From an uncultured delta proteobacterium (lineage in GTDB: Bacteria > Desulfobacterota > Syntrophia > Syntrophales > Smithellaceae), in contig CAIVQG010000066.1 in the NCBI GenBank assembly GCA_903907985.1, forward strand, positions 1-32,423: DNA of 32,423 bases. Reading direction: 5' to 3'. The position numbers and the translations under genes were made by a program. Shown one piece after another: positions 14,722-22,267 of this stretch (the stretch's first letter is position 1; every line of letters begins with the position of its first letter). The notes under the pieces were generated by a model, which saw only the letters and a program-made list of their open reading frames with translations, did not search any database and was not told the DNA's origin.

Positions 14722-16107
14722 TTATTCTTTAATTTTTAAATTATTTTGCAAGTAATTTTTAAAATTATCATAATTATCGTTCATGGCGACGGCATCACCC
14801 TGGCGTTGATCTATATCTTTCATGCTTGCAGGAAGTTCCGGTGTGAGCCCCAAAAGTTTTTCAATCTCTTCAGGGAATTTGGCCGGATGGGCTGTTTCTA
14901 GAGAGACGGCGAGATTTTTATCCGCAGTTGCACTCCGGTAAGCTTCCAGACCGGCCCAACCTACCGCCCCGTGCTGTTCCAGAACTATTCGATAGAGCTC
15001 ATAAATATTTTTGATTGTCTGGCGGGTCTCATCGTCGGCAATACTTACCGAAAAAATATGTTTCCTCATTTCTTCGATATCGGGATATCTGTGTACAAGG
15101 CCTGCACGATCTACAGTGCCGCCGTATAATTCGAAGAAACGCGCCAAATTGCTGGGATGGCCTACATTCATGGCATTGGATATACAGTCGCGGGACGGAG
15201 CAACTTTACGGTAAATTCCGGAAGCCAGATATTTGGGGAATTCATCATTTTCGTTGGTTGGCATGACCAGTTTGGCGACAGGTACACCCATGCGTCGTGC
15301 GTATTCACAACCCAGAGCATTGCCGAAATTTCCTGAAGGGACCGAAAACACTATTTGTTCGCCCGGCGCGGCAAGTTGCGCATAAGCATAAACATAATAA
15401 ATGCTCTGCGGCAGAATCCGTCCGAAATTAATTGAGTTAGCTGAAGTTAAATTAAATTTTGTAAGGAGAGGATCGGAGAAGGCCTGTTTGACTAAATTTT
15501 GACAATCGTCAAATTTGCCGTCAAGGGAAAGCGCCTGAACATTGCCGCCGATTGTGTCCAGCTGCTTCTTTTGCCGCAAGCTCACTTCCGCAGTAGGATA
15601 AAGAATGGTAACGTCGATGCCGGCGACATTGTGGAAGGCATCACCTACGGCGCTGCCCGTGTCACCGGATGTGGCCACAAGAACATTTAGCCTTTCGCCT
15701 GACGGGCGGCAATGGCTCATCAACCGCGCCATCATGCGCGCCGCAAAATCTTTAAAAGATGCCGTCGGTCCCTGATCCAAACGCAGAACAAAGGCTCGCG
15801 GATATACTTCTTCCAGGGGAACCGGATAGTTATAGGCGTCAAAAACAACTTTTGTCAAAACTTCCGGGGGGAATTCATCAGCAAGAAATGCTTTTGCCAC
15901 GAGCAAGGCCGCTTCCCGGTAGGGCTTACCCTTTAAGGCATGAATGTCCTTTAAAGAAAGTTGCGGGATGAAGTCAGGTACGAATAATCCCTCGTCCGGG
16001 GCCTGTCCGGCGATCAGGGCCTCTTTAAACGTAACATAGCCGGTAAAAGGTATAATTCCCGAGTTATTTATTAAATTGCGATTTGTGCTGTAGTAGCGAA
16101 TGGACAT
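14722..16107 (-). CDS. thrC: Threonine synthase
   Basis: A 461-residue PLP enzyme that converts O-phosphohomoserine to threonine, the last step of the pathway. The PLP lysine is Lys119 in TASFKDFAARMM, the cofactor phosphate loop is ATSGDTGSAVGDAF, and the N-terminal DEGLFVPDFIP is typical of the long (E. coli/yeast-type) class II threonine synthases. The ATG follows AGAGG by seven bases. A second strong RBS with a TTG just upstream opens a short overlapping frame, described separately. No other threonine-pathway gene is nearby. It diverges from selD, with about 200 bases between them. Confidence 0.95.
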   Translation of the reverse strand: MSIRYYSTNRNLINNSGIIPFTGYVTFKEALIAGQAPDEGLFVPDFIPQLSLKDIHALKGKPYREAALLVAKAFLADEFPPEVLTKVVFDAYNYPVPLEEVYPRAFVLRLDQGPTASFKDFAARMMARLMSHCRPSGERLNVLVATSGDTGSAVGDAFHNVAGIDVTILYPTAEVSLRQKKQLDTIGGNVQALSLDGKFDDCQNLVKQAFSDPLLTKFNLTSANSINFGRILPQSIYYVYAYAQLAAPGEQIVFSVPSGNFGNALGCEYARRMGVPVAKLVMPTNENDEFPKYLASGIYRKVAPSRDCISNAMNVGHPSNLARFFELYGGTVDRAGLVHRYPDIEEMRKHIFSVSIADDETRQTIKNIYELYRIVLEQHGAVGWAGLEAYRSATADKNLAVSLETAHPAKFPEEIEKLLGLTPELPASMKDIDQRQGDAVAMNDNYDNFKNYLQNNLKIKE

Positions 16108-16126
16108 CGTAAATCCTCTTGTTCAA
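16064..16126 (-). CDS. Possible 20-codon leader ORF overlapping the thrC start
   Basis: On the minus strand, GGAGG (16137-16133) lies six bases before a TTG at 16126 that opens a 20-codon frame (MNKRIYDVHSLL...) ending inside thrC at 16064. Its frame differs from thrC, whose ATG is 19 bases downstream. The RBS is better than thrC's own. The peptide has no run of Thr or Ile codons, so it is not a classic attenuation leader; translational coupling is the likelier role if it is translated at all. Confidence 0.2.
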   Translation of the reverse strand: MNKRIYDVHSLLQHKSQFNK

Positions 16127-16306
16127 TTATTTCCTCCTTTAAACTTATTGTGAAAAATAAATCAATGAAAAACAGAAAGTGCAACCAGAAGATACAACAT
16201 GAAAAGCTTCAGCATTTCCGGTAGGAAAATATATCCGTATGTGTTAAAAATAACGAACAGGCATTGTGGAGAAGATATTGTGCCCCGAATTATAGGTAAA
16301 GGAAAA

Positions 16307-17359
16307 ATGGCGGAAACAAAATTTATCCGGTTAACGGAAACAGTTCACGGCGCCGGTTGAGCCTGTAAAATAGGTCCGGGCGACCTGAAAGAGGCTTTGC
16401 GCGATTTACCGCTGATTTCTGACCCGAATTTAATTACGGGTATTGAGCACGCGGAAGACGCAGGTGTGTATAAACTCAGCCCCGAACTTGCCCTGGTGCA
16501 AACGGTCGATTTTTTTACTCCCACGGTTGATGATCCCTATACCTTCGGCCAGATAGCGGCGACCAATGCCCTCAATGATGTCTATGCCATGGGTGGTAAA
16601 CCCCTGACGGCAATGAACATTGTCTGTTTTCCGGTCAAAGCAATGGATATTGCCGTGTTGCGGGATGTTTTGCGCGGCGGCCTGGATAAAATGCGCGAGG
16701 CCGGCGTATTGCTGGTTGGCGGCCATAGCGTGGAAGATAATGAAATCAAGTACGGTCTTTCAGTAACCGGCATAATTCATCCGGATAAAGTTTTGTTTAA
16801 CCGTGGCGCCCATGCCGGAGACAGCCTCATTTTAACCAAGGCGCTGGGCACCGGAATAGTGAGTACGGCCCTGAAAGGCGGTGAAATTGATCCGCAGCTT
16901 TTGCTCCAATCCATAGATTGCATGACTAGGCTGAATAAAAAAGCGGCCGAGTTAATTATGGAAAACGGCAGCATTCATGCCTGCACAGATATAACCGGTT
17001 TTGGACTTTTAGGCCACGCCTGTGAAATGGTCGATGGTGGTACGGTTGGCTTGCGCATAAATTCGTCAACCGTTCCCCTGTTTAATGGTTTGAAAAAACT
17101 AGTCGAGGAAGGTTTTGTTCCTGGCGGTCTTTACCGCAATAAAAATTTTCGTATTGCCCAGATTGAAGTTGCTGATACATGTCCTTCGTGGCTGCTGGAT
17201 GTTTTTTTTGATCCTCAAACCGCCGGCGGTCTGTTCTTCAGCCTACCTGCGGAGCAGGCCGCACCACTGGTAGAAAAAATGCAGTCCACCGGAATCGGCG
17301 ATGCTGCTATTGTCGGCGAAGTTGTTTCAGATCATCCGGGCAGGATATTTGTTTACTAG
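16307..17359 (+). CDS. selD: Selenide, water dikinase, selenocysteine-containing (UGA at codon 18)
   Basis: A 350-residue enzyme that makes selenophosphate from selenide and ATP, the selenium donor for selenocysteine and selenouridine. Translation from the ATG at 16307 runs through an in-frame TGA at 16358-16360: the motif reads HGAGUACKIGPGDL, with U18 at the catalytic Cys/Sec position and the essential lysine K21. Reading without recoding would lose about 30 residues and the active site, giving a false start near 16397. The ATP-binding region that follows is normal (TVDFFTPTVDDPYTFGQIAATNAL, split over 61-84; VGGHSVED; ITGFGLLGHA; FDPQTAGGL). A candidate SECIS hairpin lies 11 bases after the UGA. 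It leads a rightward set with a DHH phosphoesterase and a GalT-like gene. The organism must have selA/selB/selC elsewhere. Confidence 0.93.
16371..16387 (+). promoter_or_regulatory. Candidate bacterial SECIS hairpin of selD
   Basis: Starting 11 bases after the UGA, TAGGTC pairs with GACCTG (five Watson-Crick pairs plus one U-G) around the loop CGGGC. The loop begins 17 bases after the UGA and has a G in its first two bases, as expected for SelB-recognised elements. The stem lies inside the coding sequence, as in bacterial selenoprotein genes generally. Confidence 0.65.
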
Positions 17360-17377
17360 GCTGGCAGCTTTTAATTC

Positions 17378-18442
17378 ATGAGTAGAGAATCGATTCTTAT
17401 CAAAAGAGAAACAGAGTTGAATTTGGCAAAGCTGATGGATATTGCTGTGCCTAACGATTCATTACTCCTGCTCCTGCACGGTAGCCCCGATCCTGATTCC
17501 ATTGCCTCGGCTATGGCCCTCCAGGAATTGTTACAGCGAACTCGCGGACTTGCCCGGAGTGTTATTGCTTCTACGGAACCGCTATCCCGGCAACAGAATT
17601 ACGATTTTATTTTTTCCATGCGGATTAATATCCAATTGGTTAGTAATGTAGATATAGCTTCCTATCGCCTGGTCGCCCTTGTCGATGCTCAACCTTCTTT
17701 TCTGGACGGCATATTAAGCTTTCTGCAGCCGCATATAGTATTTGATCATCATCCGCGCGAGGGCGATTGGAGTGCTCCGGTGGAAGACATCCGTCCAGGC
17801 TATGGCGCGCTTTCGAGCATAATGACAGAATATCTGCTATGTGCAGGCATCAAGAGTTCCCGCCTTATGCATACGGCCCTTCTCTACGGAATTAAGACTG
17901 ATACCGATAATTTCGACCGCGACACAATTGCCGAAGACATCAGCGCTTATACCTATCATATGAAATACGCCAATATGCAGTTGATCCGCCGTATTGAACT
18001 CAATCAAACACCCGTGCGATATTTAAAATATTTTGACGTGGCGTTCCATCACATGAATAATTTCCGCGGCCGCCGTATTTGCTTTCTGGGAACAATAGAA
18101 AGCCCGGATGCTTGTGTCCAGGTAGCCGATTTTTATTTGCGGTTAATCGGCACTTATTATGTTGTTGTCGCCGGTATTGTTAAAGACAGGCTCATTATTG
18201 TTTTTCGCGGTGATGGTTATAGGCAGGATTGCGGGGCGTTGGCCCAAAAAGCCTTCGGGTTCTACGGCAATGGCGGCGGACACAGAAGCGCCGCCCGGAT
18301 GGAAATTCCCCTGGCAGTTTTAAAGCAACAGCTGAATGCGGATTTATCGCAGCAAAAAGTTGATCAGTTTCTTATCGAAAATCTCCAAAATGCCCAAAAA
18401 CCAAAACCGGAAAGGGAAGTTGATGAAAGAACTCGGATTTAA
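17378..18442 (+). CDS. DHH-family phosphoesterase (RecJ/NrnA-like)
   Basis: A 354-residue protein with the DHH-DHHA1 layout. Motif I is HGSPDPDSIAS (His34, Asp38, Asp40), motif II LVDAQP (Asp103), motif III VFDHHPREG (Asp123-His124-His125), motif IV KTDTDNF (Asp175), and the C-terminal substrate loop is GNGGGHRSAARM (299-302 GGGH). These bind two Mn ions. Family members degrade nanoRNA, pAp or cyclic dinucleotides; the short length and lack of membrane or GGDEF parts fit the NrnA-like group rather than RecJ or GdpP. It begins 18 bases after selD and its last 20 bases overlap the start of the GalT-like gene. The exact substrate is not known. Confidence 0.88.
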   Translation: MSRESILIKRETELNLAKLMDIAVPNDSLLLLLHGSPDPDSIASAMALQELLQRTRGLARSVIASTEPLSRQQNYDFIFSMRINIQLVSNVDIASYRLVALVDAQPSFLDGILSFLQPHIVFDHHPREGDWSAPVEDIRPGYGALSSIMTEYLLCAGIKSSRLMHTALLYGIKTDTDNFDRDTIAEDISAYTYHMKYANMQLIRRIELNQTPVRYLKYFDVAFHHMNNFRGRRICFLGTIESPDACVQVADFYLRLIGTYYVVVAGIVKDRLIIVFRGDGYRQDCGALAQKAFGFYGNGGGHRSAARMEIPLAVLKQQLNADLSQQKVDQFLIENLQNAQKPKPEREVDERTRI

Positions 18443-19454
18443 AAAAGAAACAGCAGTCGGCCGTTACCTTGATCCTTTTAATAACTTTCAAGAGAAACAT
18501 GTTTCTTTTGAAGCACGTTATGATGAAATCACCGGTGTTGCCAGCCGTATTTTGCCCTATCGCGTCCGGATCGCCCAAAAACCGGATGTTGATTCCTATC
18601 TGGAAAAATCACCGGAATCGTTATGCCCTTTTTGCCCGAGTCTTTTTGAAAAGCTGACGCCGAAATTTACGCCGGATATTACTCCTGTAGGTAAGTTTCA
18701 GCGCGATGAGGCATATTTGTTCCCTAATGCTTTCCCATATGATCAGAATAATTCTATTGCCATATTTTCGTCACGGCACTTTGTGCCCTTGGACGAATTG
18801 ACGCCCGGTTTTATGCAAAAAGGATTCAAGGTTTGTGGTGATTATTTTCACCGTGTAGCCCAGATGAATTTGGGCTATAAGTATTGTTCGATTAATTGGA
18901 ATTATATGCCGCCGGCCGGCGGCGGCCTGATTCATCCTCATTTGCAGACAATGGCAGGTTTAAAACCCACGAATTATATGCAGCGTCTTTTGAACAGCGC
19001 TCAAAATTATGCTGAGACTTCCGGCGGTAATTTATGGCGTAATTTAATTGTCCTGGAGAGAGAGGCAAAGGAAAGATTTATTGCTTCTACCGGGTCTATC
19101 AGCTGGCTTACCAGTTTTGCACCAAAAGGCATGGCGGGAGAAATTGATTTTATTTTTCAGGAAAAGTCATCTTTTTTTGAATTGACCGAGGCGAATTTTG
19201 ATGAACTCCTGAACGGGTTATCAAAAATCTTCCATTACTTATATTTGAATAATTTTATGAGTTTCAACATGTCCCTCTATGCTCCGATGATGAATGATAA
19301 GCACTTCTGGGTACAGGGAAAGATTGTGCCGCGCTTTGAAATTAATCCTCTGGGGACAAGTGATATAAATTACTTTGAAAAGCTGCATAACGAAGTTATT
19401 TGTCCGGTAGTGCCGGAAGAATTGTGCCGTGAGCTTCAGCCGTATTTCAGCTAA
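18423..19454 (+). CDS. Galactose-1-phosphate uridylyltransferase-like (HIT superfamily) protein
   Basis: A 343-residue nucleotidylyltransferase of the GalT branch. The zinc pair CPFC (Cys68, Cys71) and the active-site motif HPHLQ (His171-Pro-His173-x-Gln175) are both present; in GalT the second His of HPH carries the UMP intermediate. The ATG at 18423 is preferred because GGGAAG lies just upstream; it overlaps the DHH gene by 20 bases, pointing to coupling. No galK, galE or other Leloir gene is in the window, so the substrate may be another hexose phosphate or a nucleotide (ADP-glucose phosphorylase is a related activity). A strong terminator follows the stop codon. Confidence 0.8.
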   Translation: MKELGFKKETAVGRYLDPFNNFQEKHVSFEARYDEITGVASRILPYRVRIAQKPDVDSYLEKSPESLCPFCPSLFEKLTPKFTPDITPVGKFQRDEAYLFPNAFPYDQNNSIAIFSSRHFVPLDELTPGFMQKGFKVCGDYFHRVAQMNLGYKYCSINWNYMPPAGGGLIHPHLQTMAGLKPTNYMQRLLNSAQNYAETSGGNLWRNLIVLEREAKERFIASTGSISWLTSFAPKGMAGEIDFIFQEKSSFFELTEANFDELLNGLSKIFHYLYLNNFMSFNMSLYAPMMNDKHFWVQGKIVPRFEINPLGTSDINYFEKLHNEVICPVVPEELCRELQPYFS

Positions 19455-19460
19455 TAGAAA

Positions 19461-19486
19461 AGAGGCGGCATTTTTCTGCCGCCTCT
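19461..19486. terminator. Strong bidirectional Rho-independent terminator
   Basis: AGAGGCGGCA pairs perfectly with TGCCGCCTCT (10 bp) around a 6-base T-rich loop, with AAA on the left and TTT on the right. It therefore works for the rightward GalT-like gene, ending seven bases before it, and for the leftward FmdB-type gene that ends at 19515. Confidence 0.92.
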
Positions 19487-19514
19487 TTTGGCCTGTCAAA
19501 CGTAAAACCAGTTA

Positions 19515-19811
19515 TTAATCTTCTTTGCTTTTTGGACATGAAGCACATGCCGATTCGCTGCAAGTCGCTGATTTTTCCACAGGTGATGTTGTTTCGGTTG
19601 ACGGTGAAGATGTTGCCGGCGCCGGTCCTTTTTTTCCGCCGTAGTCTGTTGCGTACCATCCTGAGCCTTTCAGGCTGAAAGAAGACATGGAAACGAGCTT
19701 GTTCACCTTGCCTTTGCAGAATTTGCAGCTTTTTAATTCCGGATCGGTAATGCCCTGAAATGCTTCGAACTGCTTGCCGCATTTCCGGCATTTGTATTCA
19801 TAAATTGGCAT
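19515..19811 (-). CDS. FmdB-family zinc-ribbon protein
   Basis: A 98-residue protein that begins MPIYEYKCRKCGKQFE, the hallmark of the FmdB/CxxC putative regulatory family. The zinc ribbon uses Cys8, Cys11, Cys29 and Cys32. The middle SSFSLKGSGWYATDYG is the usual second block. The tail is rich in Ser/Thr/Pro and has a further Cys cluster (Cys84, Cys89, Cys92). The name derives from a proposed regulator of formamidase genes, but the family's role is not established; it is a zinc-binding, probably cytoplasmic protein. It lies 24 bases after the HExxH gene in the same direction and shares a terminator with the GalT-like gene. Confidence 0.9.
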   Translation of the reverse strand: MPIYEYKCRKCGKQFEAFQGITDPELKSCKFCKGKVNKLVSMSSFSLKGSGWYATDYGGKKGPAPATSSPSTETTSPVEKSATCSESACASCPKSKED

Positions 19812-19835
19812 AACTAAAAACCTCCTCCATTAATA

Positions 19836-20372
19836 CTAATTATATAAATCGCAAATTTTAAAACTGCTGCTAAAACAGTCTAAAACTATATCCAAATCGT
19901 GATGCTTGGCCGATTGCAGAGCGATTTTGGTTAAATTGTGTACAATAGCTTCTTCCTGCTCCTTCTTTTCCAGGGAGGCATCGAAATCAATTTCGCCATT
20001 ACTGAAACGCAAAACATGAATCAATTCATGAGCGGCGATATAAAGCAACAAGGGATTAAACTTGATAAATGAATTTGCCCTCTCTACTGCATCCAGAATA
20101 ATATTGTCCTGCAGGCAAATGCGATAAAAATGAAAGCCCTCTTTGTTTTGTTCGGTCGAATTATCCGGCTTCTCATAAGCATATTTGCACAGGTGGGCAA
20201 AAGCGCCTTCTTTTATTTCATGTTGCTCCAAATAAGCAAGGGTTTTTACATCGTACCTGTTTTTTTTCAGCTGTTCCTCGCTTATTCTGAAATTGCGCGC
20301 AACCAGCTTTTCGGCATCGTTAAATGCTTTGTTAGCCAACGGTATCTGTGCTGCATTAAAATAGCGAACCAT
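19836..20372 (-). CDS. Uncharacterised protein with an HExxH zinc-protease-like motif
   Basis: A 178-residue protein I cannot assign to a named family. It has no signal peptide or membrane span. Residues 107-122 (PLLLYIAAHELIHVLR) form a hydrophobic helix carrying HELIH (His115, Glu116, His119), the zincin signature, and EEAIVH follows about 20 residues later (Glu140/Glu141), a typical place for a third zinc ligand. It could be a small gluzincin-like peptidase, or a degenerate protein that keeps the fold. The ATG is preceded by AAGG. It is probably co-transcribed with the FmdB-type gene and diverges from tetR. Confidence 0.7.
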   Translation of the reverse strand: MVRYFNAAQIPLANKAFNDAEKLVARNFRISEEQLKKNRYDVKTLAYLEQHEIKEGAFAHLCKYAYEKPDNSTEQNKEGFHFYRICLQDNIILDAVERANSFIKFNPLLLYIAAHELIHVLRFSNGEIDFDASLEKKEQEEAIVHNLTKIALQSAKHHDLDIVLDCFSSSFKICDLYN

Positions 20373-20557
20373 AAAAAACCTTAATGATATTAATTAATCT
20401 GTACGTATTATATCCATCGGCCCCACCTCTGTCAACCAGGTCAGTAATTAATGGCTAATATGTTTACAATAATAACAAATACATAAGGATTATATATTTG
20501 CAATATATTTTTACCAATTGATTTTATCTTGACAAATTCTCTTAAGTGCCTTAATTG

Positions 20558-20584
20558 AACTACTGAACAATATGTTAAATAGTT
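20558..20584. promoter_or_regulatory. 27-base palindrome, probable TetR-family operator
   Basis: Positions 20558-20584 are symmetric around 20571: 10 of 13 position pairs are complementary, with the half-site AACTAnTnAACA. The size matches operators of AcrR/QacR-type repressors. It ends 13 bases before the tetR ATG and lies downstream of a TTGACA (20529-20534), so a bound repressor would block transcription initiation of tetR and the efflux genes behind it. Confidence 0.5.
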
Positions 20585-20597
20585 TGGGAGAATAATA

Positions 20598-21182
20598 ATG
20601 GCTATTAGCTTGGACCGTAATAAAATTCTTGATGTATGTCGAGCGGAAGTTGCCAGACACGGGTTTCGTAAAGCATCTCTCACAGATATAGCTCGTCATC
20701 TGGGCGTGGTAAAAACAGCCCTCTATCATCACTTCCCCGGTGGCAAGCGGGAATTAATGAATGCTGTGATTCAGCGAGAGCAGGATATTGTTCTTCATGA
20801 AATGCTCGAAACCATTAAAATAAAAGAAGATCCGAAAAAAATGCTGCGTAATCTTATTCTGGCAAAGCTTACTCACTTCCACCGTCTTCGTGAGCTTTTT
20901 GACGTTGTTATCGATGTCGGCGAGGAAGTTGCCAAGATTTATTATGAGCATAAGACAACTTTTCAGACCGCCGAGCTCGATATGATTCAGAGTATCCTTC
21001 AGATTGGCCAGGAACAAAATGTTTTCCAGCACGCTAATATGACACGTTTAGCTTCAATTATTCAATCCGACTTGCATTATCTGGAATTGCCGCTGGTCTT
21101 TAACAGCAGTGAAGATATGGAACAAATTGTCGATGAACTTCTGGCCATTCTTTTTTACGGTATTGCCGGCAAAACTATTTAG
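20598..21182 (+). CDS. TetR-family transcriptional regulator
   Basis: A 194-residue repressor with a standard N-terminal TetR helix-turn-helix (about 8-55): GFRKASLTDIARHLGVVKTA followed by LYHHFPGGKRELMNAV, where the YHHF block closes the recognition helix. The rest is the helical ligand-binding and dimer domain, too diverse to name a ligand. It is the first gene of a rightward set with an RND adaptor and an RND-OMF fusion, the arrangement of AcrR/MexR-like control of efflux. A 27-base palindrome just upstream is a likely site for autorepression. The ATG has GGGAG eight bases upstream. Confidence 0.92.
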   Translation: MAISLDRNKILDVCRAEVARHGFRKASLTDIARHLGVVKTALYHHFPGGKRELMNAVIQREQDIVLHEMLETIKIKEDPKKMLRNLILAKLTHFHRLRELFDVVIDVGEEVAKIYYEHKTTFQTAELDMIQSILQIGQEQNVFQHANMTRLASIIQSDLHYLELPLVFNSSEDMEQIVDELLAILFYGIAGKTI

Positions 21183-21216
21183 ACATTTCGTCGGCAAACA
21201 TATTTTCCATAAATGT

Positions 21217-21223
21217 GAGGTGA
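21217..21223 (+). promoter_or_regulatory. Ribosome binding site pointing to an ATT start for the adaptor gene
   Basis: GAGGTGA lies four bases before ATT AAA ACG (21228). It overlaps an in-frame TGA (21216-21218), so no start is possible further upstream. The first standard codon, TTG at 21258, is 34 bases away, too far for this site to serve. Confidence 0.5.
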
Positions 21224-21227
21224 CCTT

Positions 21228-22262
21228 ATTAAAACGATTAACGTACGCTCCTACCTTTTGTTAATGACGGCTCTATTGATATCCGGCTGTGGCAGCACGG
21301 CCGTAACCGAACATGCGAACATCGCTATCCCTGTTGTAGCAAAGAAGATAGAAAAGGAGAGTGTTGCCAAGGTAATTGCTGTCAGTGGCAATATCGAAGG
21401 CCAAAAAACAGCCCGCCTTGGCTTTCTGGTAGCCGGGAAAGTCAATTACATAGCGGCCAAGGAAGGGGCAACAATTGAAGCGGGGCAACTGCTCGCCAGT
21501 CTCGATCCGGAAAGCTATCGCATCGCCAAAGACATGGCTGATGCGAATCTCGATCAGGCTCAGGACGAATACAACCGGTTAAGCATAATGCATGAAAGAA
21601 AAAGCATTTCTGAAAGCGATTATGCAAAAATATCCAGTATGTTAAAACTGGCAAAGGCGCAGCAAAAGCTACAAAGCAAAAATCTGTCGGATACGAAGTT
21701 ATGTTCGCCCTTCAGAGGGGTTTTGCTGAAACGCGGAATTGAAGTTGGCGAAATAATCGGCGCCGGCCTGCCTCTTTTTGCGGTTTCCGATATCGAAGTT
21801 GTCAAGGTTAACGCCTACATTCCCGAAACTGATTTGCAACTGATCAAAATGGGGAGTGAAGCCCGTGTCTACGTTTCATCCATCGATTCAACATATACGG
21901 GAAAGGTTGTAGAAATCGGCTCCCTTGCGGAACCGACAACACGAGCTTTTTCCGTGAAGATAGAGCTGAAGAATCCTGGTTTAGTTATGCGTCCGGGTAT
22001 GACGGCGGAGATAAAAATTGTTTCGGGACGAAAGACGGATATTTTAGCTGTGCCGGGGGAAGCGGTTTTACGCGATCTGGACAACACAGCCTATGTCTTT
22101 GTTGCCGATGAAGTCAAAAAACAGGCCTTTAAGCGCAAAATATCACTCGGGCAAATAAACGAAAACAGCATCACTGTTGCTGCCGGGCTTGCTCCTGAGG
22201 AAATGGTCGTGGTTGGCGGCCAGCATAAGTTAAATGACGGCTCTTCTATAGTGCTGAAATAA
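21228..22262 (+). CDS. RND efflux periplasmic adaptor (membrane fusion protein), lipoprotein
   Basis: A 344-residue HlyD/AcrA-type adaptor that bridges the inner-membrane pump and outer-membrane duct. It has the biotinyl-lipoyl fold (GFLVAGKVNYIAAKEGATIE ... GQLLASLDPE), a helical hairpin (about 95-150), the matching lipoyl half (FRGVLLKRGIEVGEII) and a beta barrel (VNAYIPETDLQLIKMGS). The first ordinary start codon (TTG, 21258) would give a signal peptide without basic residues. Beginning at the ATT at 21228, the N-terminus reads MKTINVRSYLLLMTALLISG-C, an ideal lipoprotein signal, and the ATT stands at normal distance from GAGGTGA. ATT is a known but rare bacterial start (infC, pcnB); a sequence error from ATG is the alternative. 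ACG at 21234 is another possible start. The pump gene begins five bases after the stop. Confidence 0.88.
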   Translation: MKTINVRSYLLLMTALLISGCGSTAVTEHANIAIPVVAKKIEKESVAKVIAVSGNIEGQKTARLGFLVAGKVNYIAAKEGATIEAGQLLASLDPESYRIAKDMADANLDQAQDEYNRLSIMHERKSISESDYAKISSMLKLAKAQQKLQSKNLSDTKLCSPFRGVLLKRGIEVGEIIGAGLPLFAVSDIEVVKVNAYIPETDLQLIKMGSEARVYVSSIDSTYTGKVVEIGSLAEPTTRAFSVKIELKNPGLVMRPGMTAEIKIVSGRKTDILAVPGEAVLRDLDNTAYVFVADEVKKQAFKRKISLGQINENSITVAAGLAPEEMVVVGGQHKLNDGSSIVLK

Positions 22263-22267
22263 CTGAT

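Noticed and set aside
16397-17359. selD read as starting at 16397
   Set aside because: This start drops the catalytic Sec/Lys motif. The upstream frame across the TGA gives the conserved HGAGUACK sequence, so the gene starts at 16307.
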